From JBGPQJ01 sp963829485 (lineage in GTDB: Bacteria > Chloroflexota > Anaerolineae > Anaerolineales > Villigracilaceae), in the NCBI GenBank assembly GCA_963829485.1, contig CAWHIK010000004.1:248001-312000 (forward strand): DNA of 64,000 nucleotides, read 5' to 3'. Under the pieces are notes generated by a model. The model made no database searches and was not told the DNA's origin. It saw only the letters and a list, made by a program, of their open reading frames with translations. Positions 42,971 through 52,112 of this stretch are shown here, in pieces (within the stretch, counting starts at the first letter, position 1; each line of letters opens with the position of its first letter). The position numbers were made by a program, and so were the translations under genes.

Positions 42971-44807
42971 TTATTTTATTGTTGGAACTACGGCCGGAAG
43001 TGGAGCGCCATACTGCACCTCGCGCTCATACTTGAATTGCTGCGTGTAGAGCCGGTAGTAATGACCTCGCTGCCGTAGCAGCTCCGCATGCGTACCCATT
43101 TCCGAGATTTCGACCTTTTTCAATGACGACGATTCGGTTCGCGCGACGGATTGTGGATAGCCGGTGGGCGATCACGAAACTTGTCCGCCCTTTCATCAGA
43201 TTCTCCATACCCTTTTGGATGAGCGCTTCCGTGAGTGTATCCACCGATGACGTGGCTTCATCCATGATGAAAATCTCGGGCTTGGCCAAAACAGCACGGG
43301 CGAGGCTGATCAGTTGTTTCTGACCGACTGAGAGAAGGTTGCCTCCTTCGCCGACCTGGGTGTCGTAACCTTTGTCAAAGGTCATAATGAAATCGTGAGC
43401 GCCTGAAAGCCTGGCTGCCTCCTCGACCTCTGAGCTGGTCGCTCCAAGACGTCCGTAGCGGATATTTTCACGAATGTTGCCTGAGAACAGGTGCGGAGTT
43501 TGCAGAACGATTCCCAACTTCGAGTGGATGGATTGGAGCGAGAAATCGGTGTAATCTTTTCCCGCGATTCTGATCTGTCCTTTGCGCGGTTCATAGAATC
43601 GGCACAACAGGTTCACGATGGTCGATTTTCCGCCGCCGGTCGGTCCGACGAGGGCGATCGTTTCGCCTGCCTCAACGGACAACGTGAAATCGTTTAGGAC
43701 TGGATGCTCCGGATCGTCAGCGTAAAAGAAATCGACATGGTCGAATTCGATCCTGCCAAGCAGGGTGGGGGCGGGGAACGCATCCGGCTTATTACTGACC
43801 TCGGGCTCCGTATCAACGAGTTTAAAGATCCGCTCAGCAGAAGCGATGGAATGCTGCATCTCGGCATAAACTCTTGCAAGATCTTGAATCGGCCACATCA
43901 TGAAGGTCACGTAAGCAATGAACGCCTGTATGCCGCCGATGGTCATGGTCCCCAGGTTAATTTGTATTCCGCCGGAGAAGACAATGATGCCCAGAGCGAT
44001 GGAAGAGACTATTTGGACTGTGGGCAAAAAAAGCGCGGAGAGCCAGGCAGCCTTATAGGACGCGCCATACATGTTGTTGGTAAGGACTTCGAACTCGCTC
44101 AGGTTTTCGTCTTCCCTCTGCAATGCCTTGACCACTCTCACGCCTTGGATGTTTTCGTTATAAGCGCCGGTGATCTTGGAGTTGGCACGGCGCGAGGCAC
44201 GAAACTGGACCAGGATGCGTTTGCGGAATTGAACAGCAATGACAACCAGAATCGGTATGGCAAGCAGAACGACAATGGCCAGCTTCCAGTTGATGTAAAG
44301 CATGAAAATTGCAGAGGTGGTGATGTTCATGATAGCCCAGGTCGTGTCCACCATGCCCCACGTCAGCAAATCCGCGACACGCCCTGAGTCGGATGTGACA
44401 CGGGCCATCAAACGGCCGACCGCGGTCTGTGAGTAATAGGAAAGCGACAGGTCCTGCAAGTGAGTAAACATCATCTTGCGCAGGTCATATTGCACACGTT
44501 CGCCCAGCACGCCGGCAAGGTAAATAAACGCGAATACAAATCCGGCTTGCAGGAAGATAAACGTCCCATAGATTATCGCGATCGGTACCAGCGCGGAAGC
44601 ATCGCCGGGCACGATGGCCGTATCGACGATCTGTTTGTTAAGATAGGTAAAAAAAGCATCAAGCGCCGAAGTGAGCGCGATGAAAACGAGAAATCCAATA
44701 ACCCAACGTCGATGGGGGCGCAGAAGCGCCATGATCCTTTTCAGCACCGGTGTTGTGAGTTGACTGGTATATTCTTCTTCTTCGAGTTCGATTAATTCAT
44801 CTGACAT
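42971..44807 (-). CDS. ABC exporter half, catalytic Glu intact, degenerate signature (one frame disruption)
   Basis: About 611 aa when joined. Six-helix exporter TMD (GFLVFIALTSALDAFFTYLNKQIVD, AIMNITTSAIFMLYINWKLAIVVLL) and an NBD: Walker A VGPTGGGKSTIV, Q-loop VLQTPHLFSGNIRENIRYG, signature LLSVGQKQLISLARA (LSVGQ instead of LSGGQ), Walker B IFIMDEATSSVDT with the catalytic Glu, H-loop VIAHRLSTIRRA. The longest single frame ends wrongly at 43026 after EKGRN; one extra A (plus 43108-43110) shifts out ISEMGTHAELLRQRGHYYRLYTQQFKYEREVQ, the usual ABC tail ending at 42971. It is the partner of the half at 44866. Confidence 0.9.
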
Positions 44808-44865
44808 TTCGTATCTCCAGCTTCATCTTTTCCGCATGGGTATTTACGGTATGACGAAAACAGAC

Positions 44866-46710
44866 TTACTTGGCTGATGCAATTTCCTGCTCGAGTTCTT
44901 CTTCGATGCGGGTTTGGATATCATAAATCTTGCGGTACATGCCATTGCTGGCAACCAGCTCGTCATGCTTACCGATCTCGACGATCTCGCCCTTGTCCAG
45001 GACTACGATCGTGTCTGCATTCATCACGGATTGAATGCGGTGTGCGATAATGAGCGTGGTGCGGTTTTCCATCAGATTATTCAAAGCATTTCGGATTTCT
45101 GCCTCGGTCTCCGTGTCCACCGACGAGGTGGAATCGTCCAGGATGAGTATCCTGGGATTTTTCAGAAGAGTTCGAGCGATCGTTACCCGTTGTTTTTGCC
45201 CGCCGGAAAGCGTTACACCTTTTTCGCCGACCAGGGTGTTGTACTTGTCCGGGAATCCCATGATCACCTCATGGACAGCTGCGGCTTTGGCCGCTTTTTC
45301 CACTTCCTCGATTGAAACCTCCCGACCCACGCCATAAACAATATTCTCCCGGATCGAGCGGCTGAACAGGAAGGGTTCCTGCTCCACAATCCCTATATGA
45401 TGCCGAAGGTAGTCGCGCGAATAATCCTTTAAGTCTTGTCCGTCTAGCAGGATTTTTCCTTCGGTGTAATCGTAGAACCTTGGTAGCAGATTCACGAGCG
45501 AAGTTTTCCCTGACCCGGTGGAACCTAGCAGTGCAAGTGATTGCCCGGGAAGCACCTTGAAGGAGACCTTCTTCAATACCTGCGAATCGTCACTGTCGTA
45601 TGAAAAGCTCACGGCATCGAAGATGATTTCTCCCTTCGGGCTGGTCTCGGCGACAAGTTTTCCGTCGGTGAGTGGTTCACGCTCTTGTTTTACGATATCC
45701 ATGATGCGGCCGTAGGAGACCATTCCCGTCGACGCAGAAACGATCAGCCGTCCCAGGTTGCGAATCGGCCAGATCAACCAGACGACGAGGCCGGTGTAGG
45801 TGATGTATGTCCCGACTGTGATCGTTCCGTTAATGGCCATCGTAGCGCCGAGAAGATAACCGAAAAGCATCTGAAATCCCAGGACGATATCCGAGAGAGG
45901 CCAAAAGAGTGAATGCATGAGTAGAAGCGTTTTTCCACGGAGGAATTTTTCGAAATTATCCTTTTCGAATTTGTCCTTTTCGAACTCCTGCCGCGCGAAG
46001 GCCTTGACGACCCGAACGCCAGTCAGGTTTTCCTGAAGCGTGGTCGATAGGGTTGCTTCCTGCTCCTGATATTTTTCGTATGCAGCCGTAACCTTCTTGA
46101 AAAACCAAAGCGAGACAAGCAAAATGAAAGGAATCACAATGACTGACGCCCATGCCAGGACCTGGTTCAACTTCATGATGGCAAGGAAGTTGATCAAGAA
46201 TAAAAGAATGATTCGGCCTACTCCTATGGCTTGTTCGCTATAGAATCGGCGCAGGGCATCCACGTCGGAAGTGACTCGTTCGATCTGATCTCCCGTCGGT
46301 GTTTTCGCGTGATACGAGAAAGTGAGCCTTTGCAGATGGTCGAACAGAAAGTTTCGCAGCCGGCGGGTGATGCCTTCCGCAGTAAAGGCAGCGAGGCGCC
46401 CTGAAACATAGCTAAATAATCCTTCGACACCTGCCAACAGGACAAAACCGAGCGCTGCGAGCGCAAGCGCGTTGAGGTAGGAAGATGACAAGCCTCCCGA
46501 ATTAGCCAAGAGAACATTATCTGCGAAATACCCTAGGAGCAGGTAGGTGGATGTCCGGGCTAATGCAGAAATGGCCAGTGCGGCAGTCGCGCCGGTATAG
46601 GCGAGTTTGTAACCGGTCATCATCCGCCAAATACCCTTGAGTTTATTGGCGGAGAGGGCTTTTCGGAAGTCGAAATAGACTGTTGTTTGCGAGGGTTCGA
46701 TTACTGCCAT
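44866..46710 (-). CDS. ABC exporter half with Walker B Asp, canonical signature
   Basis: 614 aa. TMD (AYTGATAALAISALARTSTYLLLGYFADNVLL and others) and NBD: Walker A LLGSTGSGKTSLVNLL, Q-loop IVEQEPFLFSRSIRENIVYG, canonical signature VTLSGGQKQRVTIARTLL, Walker B ILILDDSTSSVDT where Asp replaces the catalytic Glu, H-loop LIIAHRIQSVMNA. Paired with the next gene (59 nt downstream) it gives one consensus and one degenerate ATP site, the asymmetry of heterodimeric multidrug exporters such as BmrCD. A leader ORF and attenuator-like hairpin precede it. Export of drugs or lipids is likely; the substrate is unknown. Confidence 0.93.
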   Translation of the reverse strand: MAVIEPSQTTVYFDFRKALSANKLKGIWRMMTGYKLAYTGATAALAISALARTSTYLLLGYFADNVLLANSGGLSSSYLNALALAALGFVLLAGVEGLFSYVSGRLAAFTAEGITRRLRNFLFDHLQRLTFSYHAKTPTGDQIERVTSDVDALRRFYSEQAIGVGRIILLFLINFLAIMKLNQVLAWASVIVIPFILLVSLWFFKKVTAAYEKYQEQEATLSTTLQENLTGVRVVKAFARQEFEKDKFEKDNFEKFLRGKTLLLMHSLFWPLSDIVLGFQMLFGYLLGATMAINGTITVGTYITYTGLVVWLIWPIRNLGRLIVSASTGMVSYGRIMDIVKQEREPLTDGKLVAETSPKGEIIFDAVSFSYDSDDSQVLKKVSFKVLPGQSLALLGSTGSGKTSLVNLLPRFYDYTEGKILLDGQDLKDYSRDYLRHHIGIVEQEPFLFSRSIRENIVYGVGREVSIEEVEKAAKAAAVHEVIMGFPDKYNTLVGEKGVTLSGGQKQRVTIARTLLKNPRILILDDSTSSVDTETEAEIRNALNNLMENRTTLIIAHRIQSVMNADTIVVLDKGEIVEIGKHDELVASNGMYRKIYDIQTRIEEELEQEIASAK

Positions 46711-46750
46711 GATGTTCTCTTTTCTTTACGTCTCAACATTGACTTGCTGA

Positions 46751-46785
46751 ATAAAAAAAACCGCGGGCGTGGGCGCGCCGCGGTT
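46751..46785 (-). terminator. attenuator-like terminator before the ABC exporter
   Basis: On the minus strand AACCGCGG (46778-46785), GC-rich loop, CCGCGGTT (46759-46766), then an unbroken T tract (to about 46753). It lies between the 22-codon leader ORF and the exporter gene (start 46710), and the next minus-strand gene upstream, the MATE gene, ends about 370 nt away. Confidence 0.8.
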
Positions 46786-46810
46786 GATGGACAACGTTCA
46801 GGACAAACGA

Positions 46811-46879
46811 TCAACAGGCGCACTCCAAGAAGGTTATTAATTCGCTACCGGCCCGAGAAACTATAGTGAAATTCATCAT
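46811..46879 (-). CDS. leader ORF (22 codons) upstream of the ABC exporter
   Basis: From ATGATG (46874-46879) the minus strand reads MMNFTIVSRAGSELI and on to a Cys-rich end FLECAC-stop. A full Shine-Dalgarno AAAGGAGGT (46891-46899) precedes it with an 11-nt spacer, identical in both respects to the leader ORF at 33023. The intrinsic terminator lies 25 nt beyond the stop. The layout is that of BmrB-BmrCD in Bacillus, where translation of a short ORF controls read-through into exporter genes (known for that system; inferred here). Confidence 0.55.
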   Translation of the reverse strand: MMNFTIVSRAGSELITFLECAC

Positions 46880-46923
46880 CTTGAAGCGCTACCTCCTTTG
46901 ATTAAAATAATATTAACGCGCAA

Positions 46924-46953
46924 AGTTTATCATTTCGCTTCGCGAATTGTCAA
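46924..46953 (-). promoter_or_regulatory. promoter of the exporter leader
   Basis: On the minus strand TTGACA (46948-46953), 18-nt spacer containing the palindrome TTCGCGAAGCGAA, TAAACT (46924-46929). The start site would be near 46917, about 18 nt before the extended Shine-Dalgarno. Confidence 0.6.
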
Positions 46954-47152
46954 GAGTGAGAGCAGGATTAATGGCGGGGAAGTCGCGTGCGGGAAGTAGT
47001 TCAGAACCTATGAGTAGGCCTGTGACCAGGCTTATTATCAAGTAAGAACGACAACAGTCGGGATCAGCTCGATACCTTGCGAATTCCGGATGTCATACTC
47101 CAAAAATTCGCGTAGCCATTATATAACAAATAAATTTTTATAATAATTATCA

Positions 47153-48532
47153 CTAAACAACCACAGCCGTGAGATTATGAATCCACTTTTTCGAGCGGTA
47201 TCTAGCAAGACCGAATATCCACTTCGCGATTTCTTCCGACATAACGAATAAATAAACATAGTAAAGCGGGAGATCGAGAATAAACGCTGCAGTATAGGCC
47301 ATCGGCACGCCAAGAACCCATATGATCAAACCATCCAGAATCAGTGAAAAGGTGGTATCGCCGCCCGCGCGCAAGTTTCCAACAATGTTGATTGCATTCA
47401 TCGCACGAAGCCAAATGAAACACGCAACAAAGATCAGTGTTTTTTGCGCAAGGCTGACTACTTCATCACTGACGTTGTATAGAGAAAGTATTAAGGGGGA
47501 AAGGAATATGACAAGGATGCCTATGACGACGCCGAATCCAGCACCCAGCCCGAGCGAGCGACCGCCATAGATATAGGCCTTTTCGGTATTTCCAGATCCG
47601 ATTTGATTGCCCACGATCACGGCCGTAGCGCTGGTTAGTCCAAACAGGATCACCAGTGCAAGCTGATCGATTGTACCAACCATGTTCATCGCTGCGATCG
47701 TGTCGGTCCCCATGCGGGCATAAATAACGTAATACGTCGTGATCCCCATGGACCATAGAAATTCATTTGCAATAATTGGTAAAACAGGAACCAGAACTTT
47801 TCCAAAAAAATGAAAATCGATCCTAAGAAAATCATGCAGAGTTGCCGCCGCAGGTGACCTGGAAAGATACGTATAACTGACCAGGGCGATGCATTCCACA
47901 GCCCGTGCGATCACCAGAGCAAGAGCTCCGCCTGGAACTCCAAGTTCCGGAAGACCAAAATAACCAAAGACAAAACCATAAGTCAGGATGACGTTAAGAA
48001 ATAACGCACTAATGCTGACGATGACAGGCGTGCGCACATCACCGATCGATCGCAGTGTGAGGGCATAGGCAAAAGTCACTGCAAAAAAGAAGAAACTCCA
48101 TGCATAAATATATAAATAATCGCTGCCTACTGCGATGACTTTAGGGTCTTGAGAATAGATTCCCAGAATGATTTCAGGGAAAAACCTGGAAAGAATGAAA
48201 AACAATCCGGCTGACGCAATTCCGAGGATCAGAGCCAGTCCTAACACTCGACGAATCTCCGGAATGTTTCGCTTGCCCCAGAGCTGAGCGGTGAACATCG
48301 CAGCACCAGAACCAATTCCAAACAGGAGCAGGTTCAGCAGGAAGAAGACCTGTCCGGCCAATCCTACAGCCGCGACTGCCACGTCGCCTTTTTGGCCGAT
48401 CATCAGGCTGCCGACCATGTTCAACGATGCAGAAACAGCATTCTGCAAGGCGATGGGAATCGCTATCTTAACCAGTAACCGGAAGTATTCCCTGTCATTG
48501 TAATAATCGAAGACCCGACGAAATAGGCTCAC
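47153..48532 (-). CDS. MATE-family efflux transporter
   Basis: 459 aa, 12 predicted helices. MATE features: LLVKIAIPIALQNAVSASLNMVGSLMIGQKGDVAVAAVGLAGQVFFLLNLLLFGIGSGAAMFTAQLWGK at the N-terminus, and the repeated half VLPIIANEFLWSMGITTYYVIYARMGTDTIAAMNMVGTIDQL and TAVIVGNQIGSGNTEKAYIYG. It uses Na+ or H+ to export organic cations and drugs. The gap of 442 nt to the ABC exporter contains the exporter's leader. No Shine-Dalgarno was obvious at its start. Confidence 0.93.
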   Translation of the reverse strand: MSLFRRVFDYYNDREYFRLLVKIAIPIALQNAVSASLNMVGSLMIGQKGDVAVAAVGLAGQVFFLLNLLLFGIGSGAAMFTAQLWGKRNIPEIRRVLGLALILGIASAGLFFILSRFFPEIILGIYSQDPKVIAVGSDYLYIYAWSFFFFAVTFAYALTLRSIGDVRTPVIVSISALFLNVILTYGFVFGYFGLPELGVPGGALALVIARAVECIALVSYTYLSRSPAAATLHDFLRIDFHFFGKVLVPVLPIIANEFLWSMGITTYYVIYARMGTDTIAAMNMVGTIDQLALVILFGLTSATAVIVGNQIGSGNTEKAYIYGGRSLGLGAGFGVVIGILVIFLSPLILSLYNVSDEVVSLAQKTLIFVACFIWLRAMNAINIVGNLRAGGDTTFSLILDGLIIWVLGVPMAYTAAFILDLPLYYVYLFVMSEEIAKWIFGLARYRSKKWIHNLTAVVV

Positions 48533-48587
48533 AGTTCCACCACGCTCAAGGGCTGGATTTATCAGCTAAGGTGGTTTTTGGCTAACA

Positions 48588-49565
48588 TCATTCGGATTGT
48601 TCGAAAATCTCGTGGTACCCCTTATCGAGTTCATCATTCGAAATGTGGGCATATCGCTGCGTGACCGCTATATTCGCATGGCGGGCAAGTTCCTGCGCAA
48701 GTTTTAAATTACCCGAAGCCCGCAGAACGGTCGTAACAAAATAATGGCGGAAGGAGTGAGGTGTGATTTTCCCTTCCGCGGAATCGCCCAATGCCTGGCG
48801 TACACGTTCATCCACGATGTTACGCCCGGTGGCGGTCGTGATCGGCTTAACTTTTTTCCCTGCGCCTTTGTCGTGTCGCGCAAATAGTGGCAGTGATCCG
48901 AGCGGTTTCCCTGACGAACCGTCGAGCGTGGACCTTTCAGCCAGGTATGCTTTGAGAGCTGCAAGCGACCGCGACGAGAAGCGAATGATGGCCTGCTTGT
49001 CTCCCTTGCCAATAATGACCGCACGACCTTCGTTCCAATCGATATCGCCGCGACGCAACTTACAAGCTTCGTTCACACGCAAACCGGTGTCAGCCAGACA
49101 CAATAAGAATGCGGTATCGCGCAAATCACGCAATTCTTGATTAGCATCATCGGGAGGGGAAGCGGGGGTGGACTGGACAAACTCAAGTACTCGATCAATG
49201 TCATCGCGAGGAAACTGAGGCAGCCGTTGACCGGTCCGCCGGCCGCGCTGACGGACAAGTAATCGCAAGCGGGGCAGGTTGGGTGTGTGGAGTCGTTCGG
49301 CTGCCAGAAATTCATAAAAACCGACAGTCGCTTGCAGGTAAAGCGCTTCGGTCGCTGGTGCATGCTTTTTCAGATCCTGAGCGAACCAACCAACGGCATC
49401 CTCGTCCAGGTCAGTAACCGGGACTTCAGTTGGGGTGATGCCATGCTTTATTAAGCAGGTTTCGAATGCCTTTAACGCAAAGGCGTAGGTCGACGCCGTG
49501 TTACGGCTTCGTGCGAGCTTTGAGTTCTCCAAAAATAACATTATTGCTTTTGAAATTGATGTCAT
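48588..49565 (-). CDS. tyrosine recombinase (XerC/XerD or phage-integrase family)
   Basis: 325 aa. N-terminal SAM-like core-binding domain (SRNTASTYAFALKAFETCLIKHG). Catalytic residues are complete: Arg in LADTGLRVNEACKLRRGDIDW, Lys in GKGDKQAIIRF, His and Arg in TPHSFRHYFVTTVL, His in LARHANIAVTQRYAHIS and the Tyr nucleophile in QRYAHIS. It cuts and rejoins DNA at a specific site. No other phage genes are nearby and no flanking repeats were seen, so whether it is a chromosomal resolvase or a lone integrase is open. It has a promoter 230 nt upstream. Confidence 0.92.
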   Translation of the reverse strand: MTSISKAIMLFLENSKLARSRNTASTYAFALKAFETCLIKHGITPTEVPVTDLDEDAVGWFAQDLKKHAPATEALYLQATVGFYEFLAAERLHTPNLPRLRLLVRQRGRRTGQRLPQFPRDDIDRVLEFVQSTPASPPDDANQELRDLRDTAFLLCLADTGLRVNEACKLRRGDIDWNEGRAVIIGKGDKQAIIRFSSRSLAALKAYLAERSTLDGSSGKPLGSLPLFARHDKGAGKKVKPITTATGRNIVDERVRQALGDSAEGKITPHSFRHYFVTTVLRASGNLKLAQELARHANIAVTQRYAHISNDELDKGYHEIFEQSE

Positions 49566-50177
49566 GGTCCACCTGAATGGGTATTTCGCATAGTATTCTG
49601 AAATAGATCTTATAGCACCGCCATCAACTATTTTTCCTGTCCTTGAAACATGACGATCTCAAAAGCCTCTAAATAGATTATCTGTCAATCTCATTGCCGA
49701 AACAGGATTTTTGACCTGGAACATGTTCAAAGCCCCTTGAAGTTATGAAATCCACCATTTTCTTATGTTTCCCTTAATGATTCTTAAGTTAACCATAAAT
49801 ATTATATACCTTGTACTTCCCAAAGTCAATCCCCCGCCCTGAACTTACTTTCAATTGAAAAATACCAGGAAGTGACTGAATGATCAACCTTGCATTATCT
49901 CTGGCGACTGATTATCTTATCTGTACAGAATAAAAAGTTATTGGTTCCCCTGCCCCGAAAGCGATGTATCGCTTCAGCCGCACAAACTGATCAACTGGCT
50001 GCAGTGGATATTTCAGCCTCATTCTTCTCCCTGCCTGATACAGCACCTTCTGGTGCCCGAGTTTTTAATATTAGGTTCACATTACCCAGGAAAACTGCAG
50101 TGATTTCCGATCAAGTCTGCGCTCTTCAGCGAGGACAAACTTTCATTTTCCAATTCTAAATGGATACCGACCATGAA
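49566..50177. other. intergenic region between recombinase and radical SAM gene
   Basis: About 610 nt. It holds the leftward promoter (49801-49829) and the rightward one (from 50178). A 89-codon plus ORF at 49890-50159 has no recognisable features or ribosome site. The 230-nt stretch before the recombinase is untranslated as far as I see. The AT-rich part 49760-49810 has no repeats I can identify. Confidence 0.5.
49801..49829 (-). promoter_or_regulatory. sigma-70-type promoter for the recombinase
   Basis: On the minus strand TTGACT (49824-49829), 17-nt spacer, TATAAT (49801-49806). The start site near 49794 leaves about 230 nt of untranslated leader before the recombinase ATG at 49565. Confidence 0.6.
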
Positions 50178-50206
50178 TTGACAGACTAGAATATTTGTTC
50201 TATAAT
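50178..50206 (+). promoter_or_regulatory. consensus promoter placing the start at the ATG
   Basis: TTGACA (50178-50183), 17-nt spacer, TATAAT (50201-50206). Both hexamers are perfect consensus. The expected +1 coincides with the ATG at 50213. Confidence 0.8.
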
Positions 50207-50212
50207 AAATCC

Positions 50213-51360
50213 ATGGACGGTCTAGCCAAACTCAGGGTACTCTCAGACCAGATGACTCTGGAACCGACCGATGAACATCGAGCCGGGCTGGCATTTATTG
50301 AAAAAAGAAGTCAGGATATATGCATCCAGCCTGCCCAGATGCCCAATGGCAGGCAGATCCTATTACTCAAAACTCAATTATCATCGGTTTGCGAGCGAAA
50401 TTGTTTTTATTGTCCCTTCAGGGCAGGACGGGATTTTCGAAGAGCAACATTCAGACCGGAAGAATTTGCCAATCTTTTCATATCCCTTGTCAATGCAAGA
50501 GCCACCGAAGGTATTTTTTTGAGCAGCGGGATTGCCGGCGGCGGAATGCACACACAGGATCAACTGCTGGCGACTGCAGAAATTCTTAGAAAGAAGATGG
50601 GGTTTCGGGGGTACATCCACCTCAAGATCATGCCTGGAGCCGACAAAGCTCAGGTTGAGCAAGCGATGCTTCTTGCCAATCGCGTTTCCATCAACCTCGA
50701 AGCACCTAACCCGGAAAGACTAAAAATACTTGCTCCTCAAAAAGTCTTTACGGAAGAACTTTTACGTCCCTTACGATGGGTGGACGAAATACGCCGGTCA
50801 ACTCCGCCAACTCGAAGCTGGAATGGTTACTGGCCATCTTCGGTCACACAATTCGTCGCAGGGGGCGCAGACGAAAGCGATGTCGAGCTGCTTTCCACTA
50901 CTAGTTGGCTGATGAAAAATGTCCGCTTGAAGCGTGCCTACTTTTCTGCTTTCAATCCCATCCGCGATACTCCAATGGAAAACAAGCCTGCAACGGATCC
51001 ACTTCGGGAGCATCGTCTTTATCAGGCATCGTATTTGATCCGGGATTATGGATTTGCCATGGAGGAATTGCATTTTGAAAACGGCGGCAACCTACCGCTT
51101 CATGCTGATCCAAAAAGATCTGGGCGGATGAAAACCTGAGAGAAAACCCAATCGAGATAAACAATGCGGAGGTTACCCAGCTGTTACGCATACCCGGTAT
51201 CGGTCCAAAGGGAGCAGAAAGTATAATCCGCGCCAGGAAAATGAAATCATTAAGTGAACTAGCCAGTTTACGGAAACTTGGCATTGCGTCACCTGAAAGA
51301 GCCGCACCATTTCTTTTGCTCAATGGCCGTAGACCGGCTTATCAGCTGTCTTTTTTGTAA
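50213..51360 (+). CDS. radical SAM protein with C-terminal helix-hairpin-helix (putative DNA modification/repair; one frame disruption)
   Basis: About 382 aa when joined. Start at ATG 50213; a TTG at 50195 would lie inside the -10 region. Radical-SAM site CERNCFYC (Cys60, 64, 67), then GIFLSSGIAGGGMHTQDQ, GYIHLKIMPGADKAQVEQAM and SINLEAPN. The first frame ends at SGRMKT-stop; one A missing from AAAAA (51112-51116) hides WADENLRENPIEINNAEVTQLLRIPGIGPKGAESIIRARK, a helix-hairpin-helix DNA-binding end. The layout matches the family named putative DNA modification/repair radical SAM protein. Its chemistry is unknown. Confidence 0.85.
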
Positions 51361-51410
51361 TATTCTGAATCGGGGAAAGTATTGCGACGCACTATAGTTA
51401 ACGGATTACT

Positions 51411-51866
51411 CTACTTTTCCTGGATTTTCTTGTACGCTCCGACCCAGGGTGTTCCCAATCGATGGCGTTCGGGTATTTTTATTTTTCCCAACTTCTGCCC
51501 TACCTGCGCGGAGACGACTGCTGCGGTCGCCCAATCATCAGCCAGAACAGCAGCCTTCATCCTCTCCCCTAGTTGTTTCGCCCAGAGCCATTCCATCCGG
51601 AATTTGTCCGCCTTCACCCAGTAGCCGCGTTTCTCCCAAGCCTGGACCGAAATGTCGATCGTCGAATCGATTCTAATCAAAGCCAAGGCAACGAAAGATG
51701 CCAGGTCACGTGTCACCGCATCCACTTCGGTCTGCTTAATGAGCTGCCTTACCGCCAGGACAATAGACTTGGATAACTGGGTTCGTTCTTTTCCAGCGCT
51801 ATCGGGATTAATTACTCGTGACATGCCATTTTCCCACGGGAACCATGATTTGGGGCGGAAGTCCAT
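51411..51866 (-). CDS. conserved hypothetical protein
   Basis: 151 aa from ATG 51866; starts at 51899 and at 51824 (MSRVINPDSAG) are possible, and the conserved part appears to begin at the last. No domain I can name. Helical, soluble: LSKSIVLAVRQLIKQTEVDAVTRDLASFVALALIRIDSTIDISVQAWEKRGYWVKADKFRMEWLWAKQLGERMKAAVLADDW, ending IPERHRLGTPWVGAYKK. I have an impression of similar proteins in other Chloroflexota; no function is known. It is convergent with the radical-SAM gene. Confidence 0.6.
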   Translation of the reverse strand: MDFRPKSWFPWENGMSRVINPDSAGKERTQLSKSIVLAVRQLIKQTEVDAVTRDLASFVALALIRIDSTIDISVQAWEKRGYWVKADKFRMEWLWAKQLGERMKAAVLADDWATAAVVSAQVGQKLGKIKIPERHRLGTPWVGAYKKIQEK

Positions 51867-51953
51867 CCGAGTTCCCGCCAACGGTCGCTGATTATACATC
51901 CAAAAAACCGGTTTTCGAGTATCGATTTCTTGTTAACACTGCGCCGCCTTTCA

Positions 51954-51982
51954 TTGACGCACGGTTATGCAGGCTTTATAAT
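51954..51982 (+). promoter_or_regulatory. tRNA-Leu promoter
   Basis: TTGACG (51954-51959), 17-nt spacer, TATAAT (51977-51982), about 14 nt before the tRNA 5' end. Confidence 0.7.
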
Positions 51983-51996
51983 CTCGCTCGCGATTC

Positions 51997-52078
51997 GGGG
52001 ACATGCTGGAATTGGCAGACAGGCATGACTTAGGATCATGTGCCGAGAGGCGTGTGGGTTCAAGTCCCACTGTCCCCA
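51997..52078 (+). tRNA. tRNA-Leu (anticodon TAG)
   Basis: 82 nt. Acceptor GGGGACA pairs with TGTCCCC; the anticodon arm is CATGA-CTTAGGA-TCATG with anticodon TAG (reads CUN leucine codons); a long variable arm (GTGCCGAGAGGCGT) marks a class II tRNA; T-arm GTGGG-TTCAAGT-CCCAC. The 3' CCA is not encoded. Trigger factor follows 35 nt downstream, probably from read-through or its own start. Confidence 0.95.
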
Positions 52079-52112
52079 CAGGGCATTATCATTCTGGAAA
52101 GAGGAACTTACT

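Noticed and set aside
43704..44387. 227-codon plus-strand ORF opposite the ABC exporter
   Set aside because: Antisense shadow; the minus frame has all ABC motifs.
49890..50159. 89-codon ORF before the radical SAM gene
   Set aside because: No ribosome site, no recognisable motif, and it ends before a strong promoter for the next gene.
48588..52078. Integrative element between the tyrosine recombinase and tRNA-Leu
   Set aside because: The genes between are not phage-like and I found no direct repeat of the tRNA 3' end near the recombinase.
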